Part shown: one piece after another, positions 16,994 to 24,644 of the stretch
Layout: each line of letters starts with the position of its first letter
How positions within the stretch are numbered: the first letter of the stretch is position 1
Made by a program: the position numbers and the translations under genes
DNA from: Streptomyces sp. NBC_01451
Lineage (GTDB): Bacteria > Actinomycetota > Actinomycetes > Streptomycetales > Streptomycetaceae
NCBI RefSeq assembly: GCF_036227485.1
Contig: NZ_CP109479.1
Span: 8,928,001-8,992,000, forward strand
Length of the DNA: 64,000 nucleotides
Direction of reading: 5' to 3'
The notes under the pieces: generated by a model
Told to the model about the DNA's origin: nothing
Database searches by the model: none
What the model saw: the letters and a program-made list of their open reading frames with translations, nothing else

Positions 16994-18142
16994 TCACTGC
17001 TTCACGGCCTTCACGACCACGAACTTGGCGTCACTCGCGACGAGCCGGCTGTTGCCGAACAGCTTCCGCAGCTTGACGTGATAGCCGAGATGCCGGTTGC
17101 CGATCACATACAGCTCACCGCCCGGCCGCAGCGCCCGCCGCGCCCCCGTGAACATCCGCCACGCGGTGGCGTCCGACGTCGCCTGGTGGGTGTGGAACGG
17201 CGGATTGTTGAGCACGAGGTCCACGCTCTCGTCCGCGATCCCGGCCAGCCCGTCCCCGACGCGGAACTCGGCACGCGCGTCCGGCAACCCGTTGGCCCGG
17301 TACGTCGCCTCCGCCGAGGCCACCGCCTGGAACGACTCGTCGACGAACAGCAGCTCGGCCCCCGGAGCGGCCAGCGCCACCGACGTACCGACGACACCGT
17401 TCCCGCAGCCCAGGTCCACCACCCGGGCGGCGCCCGACGGCTCCGGCAGATGCGGGAGGAAGAACCGGGTGCCGATGTCGAGGCGCTCGGCGCAGAAGAC
17501 GCCCGCGTGGTTCACGACAGGGTGACCCGACGCCGGGCCGATCCCGTCGGGCAGCTCGTATCGGTACGGCCAGGGACTGGCACCCCCGTCCACCGACGGA
17601 TCGACGGTGGCGTGGATGAGCCGGGCCTTCTTCTCCGCGAGGGAGGTCCGGGTCGGACCGATGATCCGCTCGAACAGCTTCAGCGTCGAGGTGTGGATCT
17701 CCTTCACCATGCCGGTGCCGACGACGACCGTGCCCTCGTGCAGCGCGGGCGCCAGCCGCAACAGCTGGTCCTCCAGCAGGGCCAGACTCTTCGGCACCCG
17801 CACGAGCAGCACGTCGATCCGCTCGGGCGGCGGATCCTGGGTGGTGAGCAGCCGTACGGAATCCTCGTCCACATCGGCCCGCCGCAGGTTCGCCCGTGTC
17901 GCCTCCTGGGCCAGGAAGGAGTCGGTGATCTGCGTCGGCCGGTACGCGGCGAGCGCCGTGGTGAGCGCGCCCCAGCGGTCGCCGACGACCACGACGGTGC
18001 CGGACAGATCGGTCCCGGACTCCGCGAGGTGCCCGAGGAGATAGTCGTCGGAGGCGTCCCAGGCGCGCAGTCGTTCACGCGGGTCGGCGGGGAAACGGGT
18101 CAGTGTCAGCTCGGACCAGGGGGTTTTCATACGGTCGGTCAT
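16994..18142 (-). CDS. rlmG: RlmG-like 23S rRNA (guanine-N2) methyltransferase
   Basis: The 382-residue protein has the two-part structure of RlmG/RsmC enzymes: a degenerate N-terminal methyltransferase domain (about 30-190) and an active C-terminal class I SAM domain. The latter has the SAM loop VVDLGCGNGVVG near residue 235 and the catalytic NPPFH motif near 310. RlmG methylates G1835 of 23S rRNA in E. coli. ATG 18142 is preceded by a TAGGGT -10 box 8 nt upstream, so the leader is at most a few bases. It is divergent from the AlkB gene. Confidence 0.87.
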   Translation of the reverse strand: MTDRMKTPWSELTLTRFPADPRERLRAWDASDDYLLGHLAESGTDLSGTVVVVGDRWGALTTALAAYRPTQITDSFLAQEATRANLRRADVDEDSVRLLTTQDPPPERIDVLLVRVPKSLALLEDQLLRLAPALHEGTVVVGTGMVKEIHTSTLKLFERIIGPTRTSLAEKKARLIHATVDPSVDGGASPWPYRYELPDGIGPASGHPVVNHAGVFCAERLDIGTRFFLPHLPEPSGAARVVDLGCGNGVVGTSVALAAPGAELLFVDESFQAVASAEATYRANGLPDARAEFRVGDGLAGIADESVDLVLNNPPFHTHQATSDATAWRMFTGARRALRPGGELYVIGNRHLGYHVKLRKLFGNSRLVASDAKFVVVKAVKQ

Positions 18143-18205
18143 CGTGCCCCACCCTACCGATCCGCAGCTCACGCCCTGTCGGCCCGGTCGGGCAGGATGT
18201 GAACC

Positions 18206-18847
18206 ATGGACACCGAGCTGTTCCCCAGAGCCCGTACGGAGATCGCGCCGGGCGCGGTGCACGTGCCGGACTGGCTGGACGCCGGGCGGCAGCGCGAGCT
18301 GCTGGACGCCTGCCGCGACTGGGCGCGCCCGCCCGCCGGCCTGCGTACCGTCCGGACGCCCGGCGGCGGCACGATGACCGCCCGGCAGGTCTGTCTCGGC
18401 CGCCACTGGTATCCGTACGGCTATGCGAGCACCGTCGTCGACGGCGACGGCTCGCCCGTGAAACCGTTCCCGAAGTGGCTCGGCGAGCTGGGGAGGAACG
18501 CGGCCACCGCGGCGGCGTACGACGGTGACGCCGACTACGACATCGCGTTGATCAACTTCTACGACGCCGACGCCCGGATGGGCATGCACCGCGACAGCGA
18601 CGAGAAGTCGGACGCGCCCGTGGTGTCCCTGAGTCTCGGCGACACCTGTCTCTTCCGCTTCGGGAACACGACGACGCGGACCCGGCCGTACACCGACGTC
18701 GAGCTGCGCGGCGGCGACCTCTTCGTGTTCGGCGGCGCGTCCCGGCTCGCGTACCACGGGGTGCCACGGGTGTACGCGGGCACTGCGCCGCCCGAGTTGG
18801 GGCTGACCGGCCGGTTGAACATCACGCTCCGGGTCAGTGGCCTCTAG
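18206..18847 (+). CDS. alkB: AlkB-family 2-oxoglutarate/Fe(II) dioxygenase
   Basis: The 213-residue protein has the AlkB fold and iron ligands: HRD in GMHRDSDEKS, the distal His in GGASRLAYHGVPRV, and the 2-oxoglutarate-binding arginine in GRLNITLRV near the C-terminus. AlkB enzymes oxidatively remove methyl lesions (1-meA, 3-meC) from DNA or RNA. The substrate-lid region includes LGRHWYPYGY. The start ATG 18206 has a CAGGAT box 7 nt upstream and no clear ribosome site. No alkylation-repair partner gene is adjacent. Confidence 0.92.
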   Translation: MDTELFPRARTEIAPGAVHVPDWLDAGRQRELLDACRDWARPPAGLRTVRTPGGGTMTARQVCLGRHWYPYGYASTVVDGDGSPVKPFPKWLGELGRNAATAAAYDGDADYDIALINFYDADARMGMHRDSDEKSDAPVVSLSLGDTCLFRFGNTTTRTRPYTDVELRGGDLFVFGGASRLAYHGVPRVYAGTAPPELGLTGRLNITLRVSGL

Positions 18848-18865
18848 GCCGACGGCGCGGTCGGC
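18848..18865 (+). terminator. Hairpin directly after the AlkB stop
   Basis: GCCGAC and GTCGGC form a perfect 6-bp stem with a six-base loop, starting one base after the stop codon. No T-run follows, so the terminator role is only likely. Confidence 0.45.
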
Positions 18866-18895
18866 GGTCGTACGGATCATGGGAGACTCGCCCTC

Positions 18896-20116
18896 ATGAG
18901 CGGCAAGGTCGAGGGGACCACTTCAAGGACGCGGCTGGACCGGGGGCGCGGCGCACTCGGGCCCGCCTTGGAGCTCGTGCACACCGGCCGGGCGCCCACC
19001 CGGGCCGTGCTCACCGCCGAACTGGGGGTCACCCGGGCGACGGCCGGTGCGGTGGCCGCAGAACTGGAGGCGCTCGGGCTGATCAGGGTGGACGCGCGGC
19101 CCGGGGCGGCGGCCGGTTCGCAGGGGCGCCCCTCGCACCGGCTCGACGTCGCCGAGGACGGGCCGGTCGTGCTGGCCGCGCAGGTGCACGCCGACGGGTT
19201 CCGGGCCGCGCTGGTCGGGCTCGGCGGGCGCATCGTCGCCACCGCGCCCGGCTGCGAGACCGTCGACGAGGACCCGGCGAAGGTGCTCGGCTCCGTCGTC
19301 GAGGCGGGCGCCGACCTGCTGCGCGACACCGGGCGCCGGTGCGTGGGCGCCGGTCTCGCGGTGCCGTCGGCCGTCGCCGAACCCGAGGGTCTCGCCCTGA
19401 ACCCGCTGCACCTCGCCTGGCCGGCCGGCGCGGCGGTACGGGAGATCTTCGCCGAGCGGGTACGGGCGGCGGGCATCGCCGGACCGGCCTTCGCCGGCAA
19501 CGACGTCAACCTCGCCGCGCTCGCCGAACACCGGCACGGCGCCGGCCGCGGCGCCCGCGACCTGCTGTGCGTGGCCACCGGACACCGGGGCGTCGGCGGA
19601 GCGCTGGTCCTCGACGGGCGCCTGCACACGGGCAGTTCGGGCCTGGCACTCGAAGTCGGCCACCTCACCGTCAACCCCGAGGGGCGCCCCTGCCACTGCG
19701 GCAGCCGGGGCTGCCTGGACGTCGAGGCCGACCCGCTCGCCTTCCTCACGGCGGCGGGCCGCGAACCCGGCCCCGAGGTGTCGCTGCTCCAGCAGGCCAA
19801 CGACCTGATCCGCGACCGGTACACGGACCCGGCGATCCGCACGGCCACCGAGATCCTGATCGGCCGCCTGGGCCTGGGCCTGGCAGGCCTCGTGAACATC
19901 CTCAACCCGGACCGCATCATCCTCGGCGGCCTGCACCGCACCCTTCTCGACGCCGACCCCGACCGTCTGCGCGCGGTGGTCGCGGACCGCAGCCTGTGGG
20001 GCCGCAGCGGCGGCGTCCCCATCCTCGCCTGCACGCTGGACCACAACAGCCTTGTGGGAGCGGCCGAGTTGGCGTGGCAGCCGGTGCTGGACGATCCGCT
20101 GGGGGCGCTGGCGTAG
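18896..20116 (+). CDS. ROK family transcriptional regulator
   Basis: The 406-residue protein has an N-terminal winged HTH (about 15-75, with VLTAELGVTRATAGAVAAEL) and a sugar-kinase-like ROK domain. The ROK zinc motif CHCGSRGCLDVEA is near residue 265, and GNDVNLAALAEH marks the sugar-binding part. ROK regulators are usually repressors that release DNA on binding a sugar. ATG 18896 has a GAGACT box 7 nt upstream and may be leaderless. No sugar operon adjoins it, so targets are unknown. Confidence 0.92.
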   Translation: MSGKVEGTTSRTRLDRGRGALGPALELVHTGRAPTRAVLTAELGVTRATAGAVAAELEALGLIRVDARPGAAAGSQGRPSHRLDVAEDGPVVLAAQVHADGFRAALVGLGGRIVATAPGCETVDEDPAKVLGSVVEAGADLLRDTGRRCVGAGLAVPSAVAEPEGLALNPLHLAWPAGAAVREIFAERVRAAGIAGPAFAGNDVNLAALAEHRHGAGRGARDLLCVATGHRGVGGALVLDGRLHTGSSGLALEVGHLTVNPEGRPCHCGSRGCLDVEADPLAFLTAAGREPGPEVSLLQQANDLIRDRYTDPAIRTATEILIGRLGLGLAGLVNILNPDRIILGGLHRTLLDADPDRLRAVVADRSLWGRSGGVPILACTLDHNSLVGAAELAWQPVLDDPLGALA

Positions 20117-20283
20117 TCGTCGTCGGGGCCGACGGTCCCAATCCCCGGAGGAGCAGCCGGAAAACGGCCCGTGTACTCCCGGGGAGGTACGCGCACTGCC
20201 GTCGGCCGTACGACGACCCGGACCCCCTGCCGGCGCGAACGTGGAGTCATCGCACACAACCCCGACCCGGGAGATGACTCGAC

Positions 20284-20604
20284 ATGCAGACCCTCGCGAA
20301 CTGGAACGGCGGTGGCCCCGGCCCGTGGATCCTGTTCTTCCCGCTGATCTGGGCGGCTGTCGTCATCGGTGTCGTCACCGTCCTGCGCCGCACGGCCCGG
20401 CGCGGTCGCCCTGGCCCGTGGCGTGCCATGGACGGCCGCCACGACGCCCAGGGCCGCCTCTCCGGCGACGCGCCCCTGGCCGTACTGGGCCGGCGCTTCG
20501 CCTCCGGCGAGATCGACGAGGACGAGTACTGGCGGCGGCTCTCCGTCCTCGACGAGCAGTTCGGCGGCGCGGCCGGCCGTGCGGGCAAGGGCGGTGTGGT
20601 TTGA
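20284..20604 (+). CDS. SHOCT-domain single-span membrane protein
   Basis: The 106-residue protein has one membrane helix (WILFFPLIWAAVVIGVVTVL, about residues 15-34), a basic cytoplasmic linker and a C-terminal SHOCT motif (LGRRFASGEIDEDEYWRRL, about 68-86). Short SHOCT proteins are common in Streptomyces and are thought to act in oligomerisation at the membrane; no reaction is known. The start ATG follows GGGAGATGACTCGAC. It converges with the anti-sigma ATPase gene. Confidence 0.85.
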   Translation: MQTLANWNGGGPGPWILFFPLIWAAVVIGVVTVLRRTARRGRPGPWRAMDGRHDAQGRLSGDAPLAVLGRRFASGEIDEDEYWRRLSVLDEQFGGAAGRAGKGGVV

Positions 20605-20739
20605 CCACCGTTCCCGCCGCTCCCACCGAGATCCGTGCGGGTCCGTGCCCGGCTCTGCGGGCGGCATGCCTTCACGTACCGCGTGCCATCGCCAACGAGT
20701 GAGGTACGGAGGTCGGAGGGGGAGGGATTCCGCTGGTCA

Positions 20740-20773
20740 CCGCCCGGTCAGCCGGCAACGGCCGACCGGGCGG
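20740..20773. terminator. Long hairpin between convergent genes
   Basis: CCGCCCGGTC pairs with GACCGGGCGG, extended inward by GCC/GGC after a one-base bulge on each side, around a GGCAAC loop. The hairpin overlaps the stop codon of the minus-strand ATPase gene and can serve both convergent transcripts. Confidence 0.65.
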
Positions 20774-21362
20774 GAGCGTGTTCCGGCCTGCGCCGGAGTA
20801 CCCCCGGCTTGTGTCCCATGTCGTACGGCGGTTCGTCGTACCCGGGAGCGTCGCACAACCGCTCCTCGAACGTCTGAAGCGCGGGCGCCGCCGTCGCGGG
20901 CCTGGTCTCCGGGGCCGAGACGACCGGGGCGAGCGTCGGCAGGGTGAACCACACGACCTTCCCCGACTCGCCGTCCGGCCGCACCCCCCAGCTCTCGCTG
21001 ACCGCGGCGACCATCGCGAGGCCGCGTCCGCAGGTGGCCGTGGGATCCGCGTCCCGCAGTTCGGGAAGGCGCGGGTCGTGGTCGTGCACCGAGACCGTGA
21101 GCCGGTCGAGCAGGACCTCGATGTCCACGGTGCACATCTTGTCGGGCTGGGCATGCCGGTGGACGTTGGTCAGCAGTTCGGTCACACCGAGCGAGGCCCG
21201 GTCTATCAAGGGATCCAGATGCCAGTAGCGCAATTGCGCAGAGACGATTCTGCGGACCTGGCCGATCCGCGACGGCAGGGCTTGGAGCTCCACCGTGCAG
21301 TGCCTGCTTGGGTGACTGATCACGGCTTGCGACTCCCCGAATTGAGGTCCGGAAGAAGACAC
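20748..21362 (-). CDS. Anti-sigma-type ATP-binding protein (HATPase, RsbW-like)
   Basis: The 204-residue protein has a GHKL ATPase domain (about 25-140): ASLGVTELLTNVHRHAQPD is the N-box, then VHDHDPRLPEL and the G1-type block GRGLAMVAAVSESWGV. The Streptomyces genome family of such proteins acts as serine kinases that bind sigma factors or anti-anti-sigma proteins. The C-terminal 60 residues are unstructured. The GTG start at 21362 has a weak ribosome site, so a later start is possible. No partner sigma or antagonist gene is next to it. Confidence 0.85.
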   Translation of the reverse strand: MSSSGPQFGESQAVISHPSRHCTVELQALPSRIGQVRRIVSAQLRYWHLDPLIDRASLGVTELLTNVHRHAQPDKMCTVDIEVLLDRLTVSVHDHDPRLPELRDADPTATCGRGLAMVAAVSESWGVRPDGESGKVVWFTLPTLAPVVSAPETRPATAAPALQTFEERLCDAPGYDEPPYDMGHKPGVLRRRPEHAPARSAVAG

Positions 21363-21566
21363 GAGATCCGATCCAGCAGGGTGCCAGCGTGCAATGGCCG
21401 CCTGCTGTGGATGGCCGGCGGGCTGGTTCGCAGCGTTATCGCCGGTAAACCCAGAGTGATGTGTGACAAGCGTGGCTCAGGGGGTGGAAACCCGCAACTC
21501 GCGGCACGGTCGTCCCCGCGTGCACCGGTGTCCGCGCGAGGTGCGGCCCCACGGTCCCCGCCCTGT

Positions 21567-21890
21567 TCAGTGCCCGCGCCCCGCCGCCTTGCGTACGGCC
21601 TCGATGAACCGGCTCGCCGCGGGTGGCCCGGGCCGGCCCGGCGCGGGGTCGTGTTCCCCCAGCGTCAGCAGGTACCGCTTGCCGTTGATGTCGGCAAGCG
21701 CCCTGTCGTGGGCCGCGAACCAGGGCTTCGACGCGCGCACCGCCTGCACGGGAGCGCTGTCGATCTCGCTCCCGTAGCTGGTGAGCAACTCCAGCCTGCC
21801 GCCGCTGATACGGACCTGTCCGGCCCGGGTGAGGGAGCGCAACCTCTTCCCGATCCGCACGCCCGTGGCCGTGAACTCCGGCTCCGCCAT
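21567..21890 (-). CDS. Streptomyces conserved hypothetical protein
   Basis: The 107-residue soluble protein starts at ATG 21890. It has a beta-rich core (RAGQVRISGGRLELLTSYG, then a PVQAVRASKPWFAAHDRAL segment and NGKRYLLTLGEHD) and a basic C-terminal helix. The core recalls a small PH-like domain, but I recognise no functional motif. No operon partner is evident: 204 bp separate it from the ATPase gene downstream. Confidence 0.75.
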   Translation of the reverse strand: MAEPEFTATGVRIGKRLRSLTRAGQVRISGGRLELLTSYGSEIDSAPVQAVRASKPWFAAHDRALADINGKRYLLTLGEHDPAPGRPGPPAASRFIEAVRKAAGRGH

Positions 21891-22106
21891 GATGCTCCGC
21901 CCCCTTGTCGGCTTCCGCCGAGATGCGTGGTGATCCCGCCTGGAACGTGATCCAGTGTGCGCCCCCGTGCCGAGCAGTCTGCCCGCCCCCGGCGTCGAGC
22001 ACCAGTGCGTACGGCGCTCTCCGGCAATCGGTGGAAGCACTCACCGGGATGCGCCCCGGGTCCCTCCGGCCCCCGCCCGGTCTGTCCCAGGCCCTCACCC
22101 CAGGTC

Positions 22107-22129
22107 TCCCTTTGGGACGCCCAAAGGGA
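22107..22129. promoter_or_regulatory. Perfect inverted repeat upstream of the cysteine-synthase-like gene
   Basis: TCCCTTTGGG and CCCAAAGGGA form 10-bp perfect arms around ACG. The repeat is followed by TGTTTATG on the plus strand. It lies about 35 bp before the likely -10 box at 22164, so it may be an operator. It could also be a short-loop terminator for transcripts coming from the left. The 334-bp gap (21891-22224) has no gene. Confidence 0.6.
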
Positions 22130-22140
22130 TGTTTATGCAG

Positions 22141-22169
22141 GTGAGGAGCGTGTGGAAGGTGTCTATGAT
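22141..22169 (+). promoter_or_regulatory. Candidate promoter of the cysteine-synthase-like gene
   Basis: A good -10 box, TATGAT (22164-22169), stands 17 bp after a weak -35, GTGAGG (22141-22146). The transcript would have a leader of about 50 nt before GTG 22225. Confidence 0.5.
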
Positions 22170-22224
22170 CGGTGCGTCCGGTCGGCCGAGGTGCCGTCGG
22201 CGAGCGCTGCACGAGGAGCCTGAA

Positions 22225-23358
22225 GTGAGCATCCCCGACCCCACCGGGACCGCCGAAACCCTGGACACGCTCGACGTGGACCGGAGTGACGCCGACTATC
22301 GCGCCTGGCTCAAAGAGGCCGTCCGCAAGGTCCAGGCCGACGCCAATCGCTCGGCCGACACGCACCTGCTGCGCTTCCCGCTGCCCGAGAAATGGGGTAT
22401 CGACCTGTACCTGAAGGACGAGTCGACCCACCCCACCGGAAGCCTCAAGCACCGCCTCGCCCGCTCCCTCTTCCTCTACGGTCTGTGCAATGGCTGGATC
22501 CGCCCCGGCCGCCCGGTGATCGAGGCGTCCAGCGGCTCCACCGCCGTCTCGGAGGCGTACTTCGCGAAACTGATCGGCGTGCCCTTCGTCGCGGTGATGC
22601 CCCGCACGACCAGCGCCGAGAAGTGCCGCCTCATCGAGTTCCACGGCGGCCGGTGCCACTTCGTGGACGACTCCCGGAAAATGTACGAAGCCTCGGCAGC
22701 CCTCGCGGCCGAGACAGGCGGCCACTACATGGACCAGTTCACCTACGCGGAACGGGCCACGGACTGGCGCGGGAACAACAACATCGCCGAATCCATTTTC
22801 CGGCAGCTGGAGCTGGAACGTTTTCCGGAGCCCGCGTGGATCGTCGCCACGGCGGGCACCGGCGGCACCTCGGCGACGCTCGCCCGCTACGTCCACTACA
22901 CGCAGCGCGACACCCGTATCTGTGTCGCCGACCCGGAGAACTCCTGCTTCTTCGAGGGCTGGACCACCGGCGATCCGGACGTCACCTGTGACTGCGGCTC
23001 CCGCATCGAGGGCATCGGCCGCCCCCGCATGGAACCCAGCTTCGTCCCCGGCGCGCTGGACCGCATGATGAAAGTCCCCGACGCGGCCAGCATCGCCGCG
23101 GTGAGAGCCCTGGACCGAGCCATCGGCCGCAGGGCCGGCGGCTCGACCGGCACGGGTCTGTGGAGCGCCCTCAAGATCGTGGCGGAGATGGTCGCGGCCG
23201 GCCGGCAGGGCAGCGTGGTGACCCTTCTGTGCGATCACGGCGACCGCTACCTGGACAAGTACTACTCGGACACCTGGCTGAAGGAACAGAACCTCGACAT
23301 CGCGCCTTACGGGGAGAAGATCGATGGCTTCCTGAAAACAGGAGTGTGGCCCGACTGA
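22225..23358 (+). CDS. PLP-dependent cysteine synthase-fold enzyme (Cds1-like cysteine desulfhydrase)
   Basis: The 377-residue enzyme has the fold-type II PLP core. The PLP lysine is in [14 protein letters not shown] near residue 75, the glycine/serine substrate loop is [13 protein letters not shown], and the phosphate-binding block is [14 protein letters not shown]. The length and the extra C-terminal part ([13 protein letters not shown]) match actinobacterial Cds1 cysteine desulfhydrases, which split cysteine to pyruvate, H2S and ammonia, rather than CysK. GTG 22225 has GAGGAG 6-7 nt upstream. A sulfonate operon sits 18 kb away; no direct link is visible. Confidence 0.85.
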   Translation: MSIPDPTGTAETLDTLDVDRSDADYRAWLKEAVRKVQADANRSADTHLLRFPLPEKWGIDLYLKDESTHPTGSLKHRLARSLFLYGLCNGWIRPGRPVIEASSGSTAVSEAYFAKLIGVPFVAVMPRTTSAEKCRLIEFHGGRCHFVDDSRKMYEASAALAAETGGHYMDQFTYAERATDWRGNNNIAESIFRQLELERFPEPAWIVATAGTGGTSATLARYVHYTQRDTRICVADPENSCFFEGWTTGDPDVTCDCGSRIEGIGRPRMEPSFVPGALDRMMKVPDAASIAAVRALDRAIGRRAGGSTGTGLWSALKIVAEMVAAGRQGSVVTLLCDHGDRYLDKYYSDTWLKEQNLDIAPYGEKIDGFLKTGVWPD

Positions 23359-23364
23359 CCCACG

Positions 23365-23418
23365 GGGGCGCGGGGAACTGCGCGACAAGCCACAGCGGAC
23401 CCGCCCCCGCAGGCGCAC
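23365..23418 (+). repeat. Dispersed intergenic repeat, copy A
   Basis: The sequence begins GGGGCGCGGGGAACTGCGCG and continues to about 23418. It is closely matched by 51632-51682 in another 3' intergenic space. Both copies lie just after a stop codon and before a convergent gene. I recall this motif as recurrent in Streptomyces intergenic regions. Its role is unknown. Confidence 0.6.
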
Positions 23419-23446
23419 CTACTGGGGGACTCCGCTCGGGCGCCCC

Positions 23447-24265
23447 TCAACCACCGGCCTCACCGGCGACGACCAGCCGTCGCAGATGCTCCGAAACCTC
23501 ACCCCGGGCCTCGGGCACCAGCCCCGAGTCCGTCACCAGCGTGTCCACCTGCTCCAACGCGGCGAAGGAACTGAGCCCCACCGTCCCCCACTTGGTGTGG
23601 TCGGCGACCACCACGACCCGCCGAGCCGACTGGACCAGCCGCCGATTCGTCTCCGCCTCGGCGAGGTTGGGCGTGGACAGCCCCGCCTCGACCGATATCC
23701 CGTGCACACCGAGGAACAGCACGTCGAAGTGGAGCGACGCGATCGCCTGGTCGGCCACCGGCCCCACCAGTGAGTCGGACGGTGTCCGTACCCCACCGGT
23801 CAGCACCACCGTCGCCGCCCCCTGCCGCTGTCCCGACACGCGCTGCGCGGCGTGGAAGACGTCGGCCACGCGCACCGAGTTGGTCACCACGGTCAGATCC
23901 GGCACGTCCAGCAGCTGATGCGCCAGCGCGTACGTCGTCGTGCCGCCCGACAGGGCGATCGCCGAGCCCGGTGACACCAGTTCCGCCGCGGCCCGGGCGA
24001 TGTCCTCCTTGGCCGTCAGTTCCAGGCCGGACTTGGCTTCGAACCCCGGCTCGTGGGTGCTCGCCTCGACCACCGGCACCGCGCCGCCGTGCACCTTCTC
24101 CAGGACGCCCTGGCGGGCCAGCGCGTCGAGGTCACGGCGGACCGTCATGTCGGACACGCCGAGCTTGCGCGTCAGTTCGTTGACGCGAACACCACCCCGA
24201 CGGCGTACCTCGTCGAGAATCAGGGCGCGGCGCTGCTCCGCGAGGAGGTTCTGGTTGTCATTCAC
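23447..24265 (-). CDS. DeoR family transcriptional regulator
   Basis: The 272-residue protein has the DeoR winged HTH (VNELTRKLGVSDMTVRRDL, about residues 30-48) and the isomerase-fold sensor domain with LSGGTTTYALA and VVVADHTKWG. The start GTG 24265 has GGAG five bases upstream. It is a monocistronic gene converging with the cysteine-synthase-like gene. No sugar gene adjoins it, so the regulon is unknown. It shares only family-level similarity with the DeoR protein at 13390. Confidence 0.9.
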   Translation of the reverse strand: MNDNQNLLAEQRRALILDEVRRRGGVRVNELTRKLGVSDMTVRRDLDALARQGVLEKVHGGAVPVVEASTHEPGFEAKSGLELTAKEDIARAAAELVSPGSAIALSGGTTTYALAHQLLDVPDLTVVTNSVRVADVFHAAQRVSGQRQGAATVVLTGGVRTPSDSLVGPVADQAIASLHFDVLFLGVHGISVEAGLSTPNLAEAETNRRLVQSARRVVVVADHTKWGTVGLSSFAALEQVDTLVTDSGLVPEARGEVSEHLRRLVVAGEAGG

Positions 24266-24644
24266 GACCGCTCCACGTCCTTCCGGGGTTCCCTCGGGCC
24301 TGTCGGTCCACTCGCCCCCACCTTCTCCGACACGTCCCGCACACCCGCTGCGAACCTGCTGCGAACCCGCTCCGACAAGGACATTCCTCCTGCTACCGGC
24401 CTGGCGGACGTCCCATACTCGCATGGGCCGGTACTCGTCGCGCCACTGCCCGTCACGACGCGAACATGTCACTCTGGCAACACCGGCTCCCCGCTCGTCA
24501 CACAGATCGGGGAGATTCCGTGCCGAGAGGTGTAGGGAGCCCGCCCGGCGGAGATCCTTCAGTCCCGCACGGCATCGCCCCGCACAGGGCGACGACCGTC
24601 CGCGTGGCACGGGGGAAGCACGAACAACGGGGGAAGTGCGAACA
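24266..24644. other. 379-bp divergent intergenic region
   Basis: This gap separates the DeoR gene from the membrane hydrolase gene. It must hold two promoters, but I see no convincing -35/-10 pair, no strong inverted repeat and no coding sequence with Streptomyces codon bias. Confidence 0.4.
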
